A DNA stretch of 64,000 nucleotides, taken from contig NC_015844.1 in the NCBI RefSeq assembly GCF_000973105.1, positions 744,001 to 808,000 of the forward strand, written 5' to 3'. A model generated the notes under the pieces. It was not told where the DNA came from and did not search any database. It saw only the letters and a program-made list of their open reading frames with translations. A program made the position numbers and the translations under genes. Origin of the DNA: Zobellia galactanivorans (lineage in GTDB: Bacteria > Bacteroidota > Bacteroidia > Flavobacteriales > Flavobacteriaceae). Shown here in pieces: positions 8,708-16,511 of the stretch (its first letter is position 1; every line of letters starts with the position of its first letter).

Positions 8708-9306
8708 TGAAAAGGCTGGTTCCGGAAGAGATCTACCTAAATCTGCCCGATAGTGATATCGTCTATTATCCTGATTTCTTGGAACGGTCGGAAGCCGACA
8801 GCTCTTTTGACTTGCTTTATAAAGAAACGCCATGGCAGCAAGACCATATCTCCGTATTTGGTAAACGCTACGCCCAACCCAGACTCACGGCGTTGTACGG
8901 CAACAATGGAAAGCCCTATTCATATTCAAATTTGGTGATGCTTCCCCATGCATATACAGATACCCTTTTAAAAATAAAGAAGAAAGTAGAGGCCCAAACC
9001 GAAACAAGCTTTACCTCCTGCCTACTAAACCTGTACCGCAATGGTCAGGATAGCAACGGGTGGCATGCCGACAATGAAAAAGAATTGGGCAAACACCCGA
9101 TCATTGCTTCGGTAAGTTTAGGGCAAGAACGTTTCTTCCACTTAAAACACCGAACGGACAAAAGTTTAAAACAAAAGCTCTTATTGCAACACGGAAGCCT
9201 TTTATTGATGAAGGGCCCTACACAAGAAGCGTGGCTGCACCAAATACCGAAAACGGCGAAACCTATCGGTGCCCGTATCAACCTGACCTTTAGAATTATC
9301 ACATAA
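8707..9306 (+). CDS. AlkB-like 2-oxoglutarate/Fe(II) dioxygenase
   Basis: The 199-residue protein has the complete AlkB-family active site: His120 and Asp122 (GWHADNE) with His178 (WLHQIP) as Fe(II) ligands, and Arg190/Arg196 (RINLTFR, the R-x5-R motif) for 2-oxoglutarate and substrate. PRLTALYG near residue 58 matches the nucleotide-recognition region of AlkB/ALKBH2-3-like proteins. The family oxidatively removes methyl groups from alkylated DNA or RNA bases, so a repair role is likely. It overlaps the preceding AraC regulator by one base and ends at a hairpin terminator. Confidence 0.9.
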   Translation: MKRLVPEEIYLNLPDSDIVYYPDFLERSEADSSFDLLYKETPWQQDHISVFGKRYAQPRLTALYGNNGKPYSYSNLVMLPHAYTDTLLKIKKKVEAQTETSFTSCLLNLYRNGQDSNGWHADNEKELGKHPIIASVSLGQERFFHLKHRTDKSLKQKLLLQHGSLLLMKGPTQEAWLHQIPKTAKPIGARINLTFRIIT

Positions 9307-9340
9307 AAAAATCGGCCATTTTGTAATGACCGATTTTTTT
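9306..9340 (+). terminator. Terminator after the alkB-like gene
   Basis: AAAAATCGGCCATT and AATGACCGATTTTT flank a short loop and end in eight T. There is one mismatch on the plus strand, which becomes a G-U pair on the minus strand, so it may also act on transcripts of the convergent nuclease gene. Confidence 0.8.
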
Positions 9341-9492
9341 TGCCCTTTAGCTATGGGAAGGTTACTGTCTTTAAACGTCGGGCGCCGAATAATTTCCTCG
9401 CAACCATCTACATAAATATAACTTCAAATAGACGAGCGGGGTATAAGCATTCGTTGAATTCCAGTTTTTTTTGATAAATGGTCGACTACATT

Positions 9493-10263
9493 TTAAAAAA
9501 GCCCGTTCAAGACCTTGGCCAAACGCAGTCCGCCCTTTTGCAATTGGTCTTCAACGGTGCCCCACCAATCATAACTATAGCGATAGTATAATTTTTCGCC
9601 TGCCTCCACTGAACCGTACAATTGTTGGGCAATATCTTGGGACTCCCCTACCCAGTCGTAAATAGTCCCTTCTTGAATCTGTTTTATTTGCTTTTTTGAA
9701 AGTTTGGGCAAGCTTGAAGCCAATTCGGTATAGCTCATACCGTAGTCGTTGATCATGTTAGAATCCCAAACTTTGTGAAGGTTGCTCCCCTTGTTGAACC
9801 ATTGCACCTGAATGTCGTTTCCCCCTTTATCTTCAAAGCGGCCTACATGTAGGGGCTGATGCAGATCACCGATCAAGTGGACCAACATTTTAAGGTAAAA
9901 CACCTTATCTTCCCTTTTGGCGTTCGGGTCTTTTATAATTTCAACGCACTTCTGTATTCCGACTACAATATCGCCATGTTTGTTGGGCTCGATATCGGAA
10001 TACCTCTTTCCATCCGGAATGTTTACGTAATGCCAAGCACTGAATTCTTTGAAGGCTCTGTCGGCCTTAATGTCATCTCCAAACGTAGATACATAGGCAA
10101 GGTCTCTACCGTTCAATAATTTTTTCAGGGCTTTCCTGGTTTTTTTTGAAAGGTGTTGCTCTGCTACCTCGCCAACGGTCCGGTGTCCGGTTTTAGACCA
10201 TTCACCTTCGTTTGCGTTAGAAAAGAAGGTTATAAAGAACAAAAAGAATACTATTTTTCCCAT
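9493..10263 (-). CDS. S1/P1 family secreted nuclease
   Basis: The 256-residue protein (ATG at 10263; a TTG two codons upstream is an alternative) has a short signal peptide, after which mature Trp in EWSKTGH supplies the N-terminal zinc ligand typical of S1/P1 nucleases. Further trinuclear-zinc ligands are seen in FGDDIKAD, FSAWHYVNIP, HLIGDLHQPLHVG and GGNDIQVQWFN...NLHKVWD. These enzymes are zinc-dependent endonucleases cutting single-stranded DNA and RNA, and they often remove 3'-phosphates. It probably acts in the periplasm or outside the cell for nucleic-acid scavenging. The divergent penicillin-binding protein gene begins only tens of bases away. Confidence 0.92.
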   Translation of the reverse strand: MGKIVFFLFFITFFSNANEGEWSKTGHRTVGEVAEQHLSKKTRKALKKLLNGRDLAYVSTFGDDIKADRAFKEFSAWHYVNIPDGKRYSDIEPNKHGDIVVGIQKCVEIIKDPNAKREDKVFYLKMLVHLIGDLHQPLHVGRFEDKGGNDIQVQWFNKGSNLHKVWDSNMINDYGMSYTELASSLPKLSKKQIKQIQEGTIYDWVGESQDIAQQLYGSVEAGEKLYYRYSYDWWGTVEDQLQKGGLRLAKVLNGLF

Positions 10264-10307
10264 GGACAAAATTTACGGACAAAAGTAGAAAATTAGAGTT
10301 TAATCTA

Positions 10308-12617
10308 TTGTTAAGAAGCCCAAGGGTTTCATTTTTTAATTTGATATTGCATCTAAAATTTATCGATTTGGTTTTAAAAAGAATAAAGTCCCCTTTCCTA
10401 AGATATACCTTATTGGCGACACTTGCCTTGGTGCTGTTTTTCTTTGTATTCATACTAAGTATTTATTGGGGCGCATGGGGCTCGATTCCTAACAAGGAAG
10501 AGCTTTCGGACTTTCAGTACCAAAGGGCATCGGAAGTATACACGGCAGATAGTGTGCTCATTGGCAAGTTTTACCTTTACGATAGGCAGCCTATTGCTTT
10601 TGAGGCTATTCCGGAACACCTACGCAACGCACTTGTATCGATAGAAGACGAACGTTTTTACGACCATTCGGGCATTGACTACCAAAGTTTGGGCCGTGTT
10701 GCCGTAAAGACGATACTTATGCAAGACCAATCGGCAGGTGGCGGTAGCACCCTCACCCAGCAACTTGCCAAGAATCTATATCCCCGTAGGGACAGAAAAA
10801 AAACAAATATTGTAGTCGATAAGATAAAAGAGATGGTAATCGCTTCCCGACTGGAAGACATCTACACCAAGGAAGAGATCCTTACCCATTACCTGAATAC
10901 CGTTTCCTTTGGCGATAATACTTTTGGCATTGAAAGTGCATCCCTTAAATTTTTCAACAAGCAAGCCAAAGATCTTAACGTAGAAGAAGGTGCCGTTCTC
11001 GTCGGAATGCTAAAGGCCACCTATGGCTATAATCCCCGTATATTTCCTGAAAGAAGTCTCGAACGAAGAAACCTGGTACTTCAGGCCATGGCGAACAACC
11101 ATCACCTTTCGAACGAAGAGAAAGATAGCCTTACCGATAAACCGCTAAAACTCGACTACCGCGATTTTGACAACAATGCCGGGCTAGCCCCATACTTTAG
11201 GGAAGAGGTAAGAAAGCAACTGCTCAAATGGAACGCAAAACAAAAGGAAGAAGGCCATGACTACAACATTTACACCTCGGGACTAAAAGTCTATACCACC
11301 CTCGATTACAATATGCAGTTCTGGGCCGAAGAGGCCATGCGCGAACACATGCAGTCGCTTCAAGGCCGTTTTGAAAAAAGCTATGGCAAGAACGCACCCT
11401 GGCGTACCAACAAAAAGCTGATTGAAAAGGTCGTCAAGCAATCAGGCATATACCAAAAACTAAAAAAGCAGGGTCTCGAACATGGACAGATCATCGATTC
11501 GCTCAGCAAAAAGAAGCAAATGGTCTTGACCGACTGGGACGGTGAAAAAACCGTTCAAGCCAGCAGTATAGATAGTATAACGCATTACATGAAATTCTTG
11601 AACACCGGCTCATTGGCCCTTGACCCAAAGACCGGTGCCGTTAAAACCTGGATCGGGGGTATAGATTTCGAACATTTTAAATTCGACCATGTTGCCCAAA
11701 GCAAACGACAGGTAGGCTCTACGTTTAAACCCATTGTTTATACCACAGCACTTGAAACGGGCATTTTACCCTGCACCTATTTTTCCGCTGAAGAAGTGGC
11801 CTATGAAAACCTAAAGGGGTGGTCGCCCAGCAACTCCGGAAAAAAAGACGAAACCTACCTCAACTATTCGATGGAGGAAGCCCTGAGCCATTCGGTAAAC
11901 ACCGTAGCCGTAAAGGTCTTGGAAAAGGCCGGCATCAGCAATGTATTGACCATGGCCAAAAATATGGGTATTTTCTCAAAATTGCCCGAGCAGCCCTCAT
12001 TAGCCCTGGGTACCGGCGAAATTTACTTGAACGAATTGGCCGGTGCCTATGCCAGTTATGTCAACGATGGCAAGGCCGTTCTTCCCTATCTCATCGAAAA
12101 AATAACGGATAAAAAGGACTCCGTTTTAATGGAATTCAAACCGAAACGGGCGAGAAAGACCGCTTTTTCAGAGGAAACGAGACAGATTATGATCGAGATG
12201 ATGAAAGGCACGATCGACAGGGGTACGGCTTCCCGAATACGTTCTACCTATAAATTGAACAATGCCATTGCCGGAAAAACCGGAACCACCCAAAACAACA
12301 AAGATGCATGGTTCGTGGCCATCACCCCCAAACTGGTGCATGTCACCTGGGTGGGACTCGACCATCATGAAATCGGGTTTAAAAGTACAAGTCTAGGACA
12401 AGGGGCCAACGCGGCATTGCCTATTTTTGCCAAGTGGATGCAAGAAATGAACAAGCATCCGTATTATAACGAAATAACAAAGGCCCAGTTCGAAAGACCC
12501 AATCCGGCCATCTTGGAAATGCTAGACTGCGAACCGGTAAAACGCGATGGTTTCTTCAAGCGTCTCTTTAAAAATCCGGATAAAAAGAAGACCAAAAAAT
12601 TTAGAAAAGGAAATTAA
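10308..12617 (+). CDS. Class A penicillin-binding protein (PBP1A-type)
   Basis: This bifunctional peptidoglycan synthase (up to 769 residues) has a membrane anchor near residues 31-53, a GT51 glycosyltransferase domain (catalytic Glu113 in IEDERFYDH, GGGSTLTQQLAKNL near 144-157) and a transpeptidase domain with the SxxK serine Ser471 (STFK), SVN at 529-531 and KTGT from Lys657. The C-terminus is short and Lys-rich. No ATG lies near the N-terminus. The frame opens with TTG at 10308, and a second TTG in IDLVLKRIKSP is an equally plausible start, so the true N-terminus is uncertain. It faces the inner membrane with its catalytic domains in the periplasm. Confidence 0.94.
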   Translation: MLRSPRVSFFNLILHLKFIDLVLKRIKSPFLRYTLLATLALVLFFFVFILSIYWGAWGSIPNKEELSDFQYQRASEVYTADSVLIGKFYLYDRQPIAFEAIPEHLRNALVSIEDERFYDHSGIDYQSLGRVAVKTILMQDQSAGGGSTLTQQLAKNLYPRRDRKKTNIVVDKIKEMVIASRLEDIYTKEEILTHYLNTVSFGDNTFGIESASLKFFNKQAKDLNVEEGAVLVGMLKATYGYNPRIFPERSLERRNLVLQAMANNHHLSNEEKDSLTDKPLKLDYRDFDNNAGLAPYFREEVRKQLLKWNAKQKEEGHDYNIYTSGLKVYTTLDYNMQFWAEEAMREHMQSLQGRFEKSYGKNAPWRTNKKLIEKVVKQSGIYQKLKKQGLEHGQIIDSLSKKKQMVLTDWDGEKTVQASSIDSITHYMKFLNTGSLALDPKTGAVKTWIGGIDFEHFKFDHVAQSKRQVGSTFKPIVYTTALETGILPCTYFSAEEVAYENLKGWSPSNSGKKDETYLNYSMEEALSHSVNTVAVKVLEKAGISNVLTMAKNMGIFSKLPEQPSLALGTGEIYLNELAGAYASYVNDGKAVLPYLIEKITDKKDSVLMEFKPKRARKTAFSEETRQIMIEMMKGTIDRGTASRIRSTYKLNNAIAGKTGTTQNNKDAWFVAITPKLVHVTWVGLDHHEIGFKSTSLGQGANAALPIFAKWMQEMNKHPYYNEITKAQFERPNPAILEMLDCEPVKRDGFFKRLFKNPDKKKTKKFRKGN

Positions 12618-12644
12618 ACCCAACAAACTTTAAATACCGAACCC

Positions 12645-13448
12645 TTGAATTACAAAATACTCTGTTCAGACTTAGATGGTACCTTATTAACCTCAAAAAG
12701 TGATGTTTCCGAGCTAACCATTGCCGAAATACGCCGTATAAAAACGCAAATGAGAATCATCTTGGTCTCCGCAAGAATGCCGAGCGCCATGACTTATTTA
12801 CAACAAGACCTTGGTATAGAAGACCAACCTATCATCTGTTACAATGGCGCCCTGATACTCGATGGCGACCAAGAACTTTCTTCAGTGCATATCGACACGG
12901 ACCACCTTGATGAAATATACGGGTTGGCCAAGGCCAACGGTACCCAACTGGGCCTGTACCACAAGAACGAATGGTATGTACCCACAGACTCTGAACGGGT
13001 ACAGAAAGAGATCAGGTACACCAAGACCACACCGGTTTTCAGACCCACACCGGAAACCCTTTCCGATTGGAAAGACCGCGAACTGGGGGCCCATAAAATA
13101 ATGCTCATGAGTACCAAAACCAATGCCGACGCCCTGTACCCCATTCTTGAAGAAGAACTAGGCTCCTACCTCAACCTCTATCGTTCCAACGATACTTTGA
13201 TCGAAATAGCCCCAAAATCCGTTTCTAAACTATCGGCCATACAATCGTTGTTGCGACAAGGTGAATCATTGGAACATGTAATTTCCTTTGGCGACAATTA
13301 CAATGATATTGAAATGCTGCAAAACAGTGGCTGTGGGGTAGCCGTGGGTAACGCCCGGGAGGAAGTAAAGGCCATTTCCAATGCGGTAACCCTGCCCAAT
13401 ACCGAAAACGGTGTGGCACACTATATTCGAAAGCATCTGGTAATTTGA
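12645..13448 (+). CDS. HAD-superfamily phosphatase, Cof type
   Basis: The 267-residue protein shows the Cof/IIB HAD pattern: motif I CSDLDGTLLTS (nucleophile and acid Asp residues near 8-10), motif II VSARMPS near 43, and motif IV FGDNYNDIEML near 216-226, with a large cap between. These are cytosolic magnesium-dependent phosphatases of sugar phosphates or cofactors such as FMN and pyridoxal phosphate; the substrate cannot be told here. The start is TTG at 12645, 27 nt after the penicillin-binding protein stop; no ATG is available before motif I. Confidence 0.9.
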   Translation: MNYKILCSDLDGTLLTSKSDVSELTIAEIRRIKTQMRIILVSARMPSAMTYLQQDLGIEDQPIICYNGALILDGDQELSSVHIDTDHLDEIYGLAKANGTQLGLYHKNEWYVPTDSERVQKEIRYTKTTPVFRPTPETLSDWKDRELGAHKIMLMSTKTNADALYPILEEELGSYLNLYRSNDTLIEIAPKSVSKLSAIQSLLRQGESLEHVISFGDNYNDIEMLQNSGCGVAVGNAREEVKAISNAVTLPNTENGVAHYIRKHLVI

Positions 13449-13479
13449 TTATATTTGAAAAAAAGCATTCCAAAATCAT

Positions 13480-14796
13480 ATGACCGAACCGTTATTACCC
13501 GCTCCACTAATAACCGATGACACCGTTGTTTTTGGATTATTGGCGCTCTGCCTAGGCTTCATTTTTTATGGCTCATCTAAGGAAAAAGGCTTCTGGAGCA
13601 AATTCTACGGCATTGTTCCCGCCGTACTCATGTGTTATCTATTGCCGGGTATTCTCGCCTCTACAGGCATTATTGCAGAAAAGTGGCATACGGTAAACGA
13701 GGCGGGTGAAATCATTGCCCACAGTTCAAGACTTTACCATGTAGCCAGTCGCTATCTATTGCCTGCGGCCTTGGTGCTAATGACCTTGAGTATCGATTTA
13801 AAGGCCATTGCCAACTTAGGCTCAAAGGCATTGATTATGTTCTTAACGGGTAGCGTGGGAATTATTATTGGCGGACCAATTGCCATTTTGATCGTATCGA
13901 TTTTTTCCCCCGATACCGTAGGCGGAAACGATTTTGATGCGGTATGGAGAGGACTTTCGACCATTGCCGGCAGTTGGATCGGTGGTGGGGCCAATCAGGC
14001 CGCCATGTACGAAATCTTTAAATATACGCCTGAAAAATATGGTGCTATGGTGCTGGTAGATATTGTTGTCGCCAATATTTGGATGGGCATTATCCTAATG
14101 GGTGTAGGTCGTACCAAACAAATTGACAAATGGCTCAAGGCAGATACCTCCGCCATTGAAACCTTAAAAGTAAAAGTCACTGCCTTTACAAAAAAAATCT
14201 CCCGCGTACCTACCTTAACGGATTATTTGATGATGCTCTCTTTTGCCTTTACCGCCACGGGTATTGCGCATTTCTTTGGGAATAATATTAGCGATATATT
14301 GACGAATTCTTTTGAAAGTGTAAGCAACCAAAAAAGCTTTCTGTCTTTCTTGGGTTCCAGTTTCTTTTGGATGGTGATTATTGCCACGGCAGCTGGTATA
14401 GCCCTATCCTTTACCAAGGCTAAAAACTACGAAGGTGCCGGTGCCAGCAAAATTGGCCAAATGTTCATTTATCTCCTTGTAGCGACCATAGGTATGAAAA
14501 TGGAGCTCGGAAAAGTACTTGAAAACCCCGGATTGATCGCTATTGGTTTTATTTGGATTTCCATTCACGCCCTTCTATTGATCTTGGTCGCCAAACTCAT
14601 AAAAGCTCCCTTCTTCTTTTTGGCGGTAGGTAGTCAAGCTAATGTAGGTGGTGCCGCTTCGGCTCCCGTTGTTGCCGCGGAATTTCACCCATCCTTAACT
14701 TCCGTGGGGGTACTTCTTGCTGTTTTTGGTTATGTAGTAGGTACGGGTGGAGCACTGCTGTGTGCTTATTTGATGGAAGTTGCTTCGGCACTATAG
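13480..14796 (+). CDS. DUF819 family membrane protein
   Basis: The 438-residue polytopic membrane protein has about 10-12 hydrophobic segments. Conserved stretches TIAGSWIGGGANQAAMYEIF near residue 163 and VGSQANVGGAASAPVVAAEF near 384 match the DUF819 (YjcL-like) family. Glycine-rich half-repeats suggest a two-fold pseudosymmetric transporter. No substrate is known. It follows the HAD phosphatase by 31 nt and may be co-transcribed with it. Confidence 0.85.
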   Translation: MTEPLLPAPLITDDTVVFGLLALCLGFIFYGSSKEKGFWSKFYGIVPAVLMCYLLPGILASTGIIAEKWHTVNEAGEIIAHSSRLYHVASRYLLPAALVLMTLSIDLKAIANLGSKALIMFLTGSVGIIIGGPIAILIVSIFSPDTVGGNDFDAVWRGLSTIAGSWIGGGANQAAMYEIFKYTPEKYGAMVLVDIVVANIWMGIILMGVGRTKQIDKWLKADTSAIETLKVKVTAFTKKISRVPTLTDYLMMLSFAFTATGIAHFFGNNISDILTNSFESVSNQKSFLSFLGSSFFWMVIIATAAGIALSFTKAKNYEGAGASKIGQMFIYLLVATIGMKMELGKVLENPGLIAIGFIWISIHALLLILVAKLIKAPFFFLAVGSQANVGGAASAPVVAAEFHPSLTSVGVLLAVFGYVVGTGGALLCAYLMEVASAL

Positions 14797-14848
14797 GTTA
14801 CAGTCACTTTTTAGTACATAAAATTGAAGGTATTTAAGTCTCAATAGA

Positions 14849-15532
14849 ATGAAAAACGAACCATGGAAGTCTGGCCCTAAAGAGTTGTTACTTCACGGTC
14901 TTGAACATATTTCTTTAGACACAGATTTTGACAATAGAATGGGTATGATTCTAGTCGATAATTCAGTGGAATTAATGCTTAAAACCTATTTAGGTTTACC
15001 AAAACGAATCACAGGCCTAAATGGTGTTACTAGAAAAATTTATGATGACGCAATTAAGAGTTTTCCAAGCTTACTAGATACCATAGAAAAATTTGCCAAC
15101 AAGAAATTAATAGGAATACAACTAGGAGAAATAGAATGGTATCATCGTATTAGGAATCAACTCTATCATGATGGCAATGGAATAACCGTAGAGAAAGAAA
15201 AAGCTATTGCATACTCAAGTATTGCTAAAATTTTGTTTGAAAATCTATTCAACGAAAAGATTTTAGATGTAAGAAACCAATATGAATTAGACGATTTCCT
15301 TATGCTATGGGCCGACTTCAATAAACTAATCATACAACAAGGTCCTAAAATATATAGCTGTAAAAGTTGGACTGAACTATTCTCCTTATCTCAAAAAGAA
15401 GAAGAAAAGTTAAACGGAATAGTTGAGTTTAGAAATAGGTTTATTCACGAACCTAATAATATTAACCCCGAATTGCTAACAACCCGTATAAAGGAACTTA
15501 ATGAAATTATATTTACCATTCAAAAAAAGTAA
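14849..15532 (+). CDS. AT-rich protein with two HEPN-type Rx4H motifs
   Basis: The 227-residue alpha-helical protein belongs to no named family that I recognise with certainty. It carries two R-N-x3-H motifs: Arg102-His107 (RNQLYHDG) and Arg195-His200 (RNRFIHE). Both match the R-x4-6-H catalytic signature of HEPN domains and sit at the ends of helical stretches, which suggests two tandem HEPN modules. HEPN proteins are often metal-independent RNases in toxin-antitoxin, abortive infection or CRISPR contexts; others are inactive binding domains. No signal peptide or antitoxin neighbour is seen. The gene is visibly more A+T-rich than its flanks, hinting at transfer, and ends 3 nt from the convergent aldo/keto reductase. 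Confidence 0.65.
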   Translation: MKNEPWKSGPKELLLHGLEHISLDTDFDNRMGMILVDNSVELMLKTYLGLPKRITGLNGVTRKIYDDAIKSFPSLLDTIEKFANKKLIGIQLGEIEWYHRIRNQLYHDGNGITVEKEKAIAYSSIAKILFENLFNEKILDVRNQYELDDFLMLWADFNKLIIQQGPKIYSCKSWTELFSLSQKEEEKLNGIVEFRNRFIHEPNNINPELLTTRIKELNEIIFTIQKK

Positions 15533-15535
15533 ACA

Positions 15536-16501
15536 TCAATCCCAACTCAACTGACTGCGTTCTTTCCAATAGGCCGTAGAATCTACTTTTGCCTTGGTAA
15601 GTTCCGCTAGTTCTTCTTCATCTAATGTGAAGGTATTCGCTTTTAAATTTTGGTCCAATTGATTTATATCGGCCGCTCCGCTTAGCACATAGTCCGGTTG
15701 AAGATAATCCATCACAAAACGAAGTGCGATGGCATCAATACCTACTTGGTAACGTTCGGCCAGGGTCTGCAATGTCGTATAGAGAGATTTGTAGTGAGGG
15801 TATCTTTCATTGGGAAATACGCGACCGTTGGCCAAGGCTTCCTTTATGATCAATTTCTTCCCCTGTGCCTGCACCTTCCGCAGAATGGGCAAAGTGGCCT
15901 GTTCAAGCATATTGAAGGTAACTTGAAAACTATCAAAGACCACATCGCCGTTTATGCTTATTTGAAGTGCTTTTTCAATGACCTTCCTTTGATCGGGCCC
16001 ACTGGTGGAAATACCGATTTTGAGTCCGGTCGTTCTTTTTATTTCCAATAGCTTTTCCAACACCGGTTGGTTTTCGAGTACCCCACTTTCAAAAGTGGCG
16101 GAATGGATTTGATAGTACTGCAAGGCGGGAAGCAGTTCTTTAGAAACCTGCCATTGCTCCGTAAGCTTCCCTAGAGAGTGTTCTTTTACTTCATGGGGAC
16201 CATCATAGCCCAATTGCCAATTGGCGACATAGGTATAGCCCCATTTGGTTCCGAAAACTACGTCTGTATGCTTTCGGTCATCGTTCCAAGCCTTTAAAAA
16301 TTCTTCGCCCTTTCCGTAAGACGGGGCGGTATCGAAATAGCGTACCCCTTTTTCATAGGCATCGTCCAATACTTTTAAAGCATTGGCCCGAAAGGCCAAC
16401 TCTGACTTATCCCTTTCGCCAGAATCAATGTTGATATATTCCGGGCGGCCCAAAGCGGCCATTCCCAAGCCGATTTCTGTTTTAGGTTTTTCCTTTGTCA
16501 T
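15536..16501 (-). CDS. Aldo/keto reductase
   Basis: The 321-residue protein has the (beta/alpha)8 aldo/keto reductase pattern: GLGMAALGRPEYIN at the N-terminus, the catalytic Asp/Tyr region GVRYFDTAPSYGKGEE (Asp-x4-Tyr) and a Lys in VVFGTKWGYT, with a later YYQIHSATFES block in the position of the active-site His. It is NADPH-dependent and cytosolic; the substrate is unknown. It is third in a minus-strand run rpiA-selO-reductase, separated from selO by 10 nt. Confidence 0.9.
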   Translation of the reverse strand: MTKEKPKTEIGLGMAALGRPEYINIDSGERDKSELAFRANALKVLDDAYEKGVRYFDTAPSYGKGEEFLKAWNDDRKHTDVVFGTKWGYTYVANWQLGYDGPHEVKEHSLGKLTEQWQVSKELLPALQYYQIHSATFESGVLENQPVLEKLLEIKRTTGLKIGISTSGPDQRKVIEKALQISINGDVVFDSFQVTFNMLEQATLPILRKVQAQGKKLIIKEALANGRVFPNERYPHYKSLYTTLQTLAERYQVGIDAIALRFVMDYLQPDYVLSGAADINQLDQNLKANTFTLDEEELAELTKAKVDSTAYWKERSQLSWD

Positions 16502-16511
16502 TGGTTCTATT

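Noticed and set aside
10217-10453. 78-codon minus-strand frame between nuclease and penicillin-binding protein
   Set aside because: It overlaps both flanking genes, is Asn/Phe/Leu-rich low-complexity sequence and has no support as a protein.
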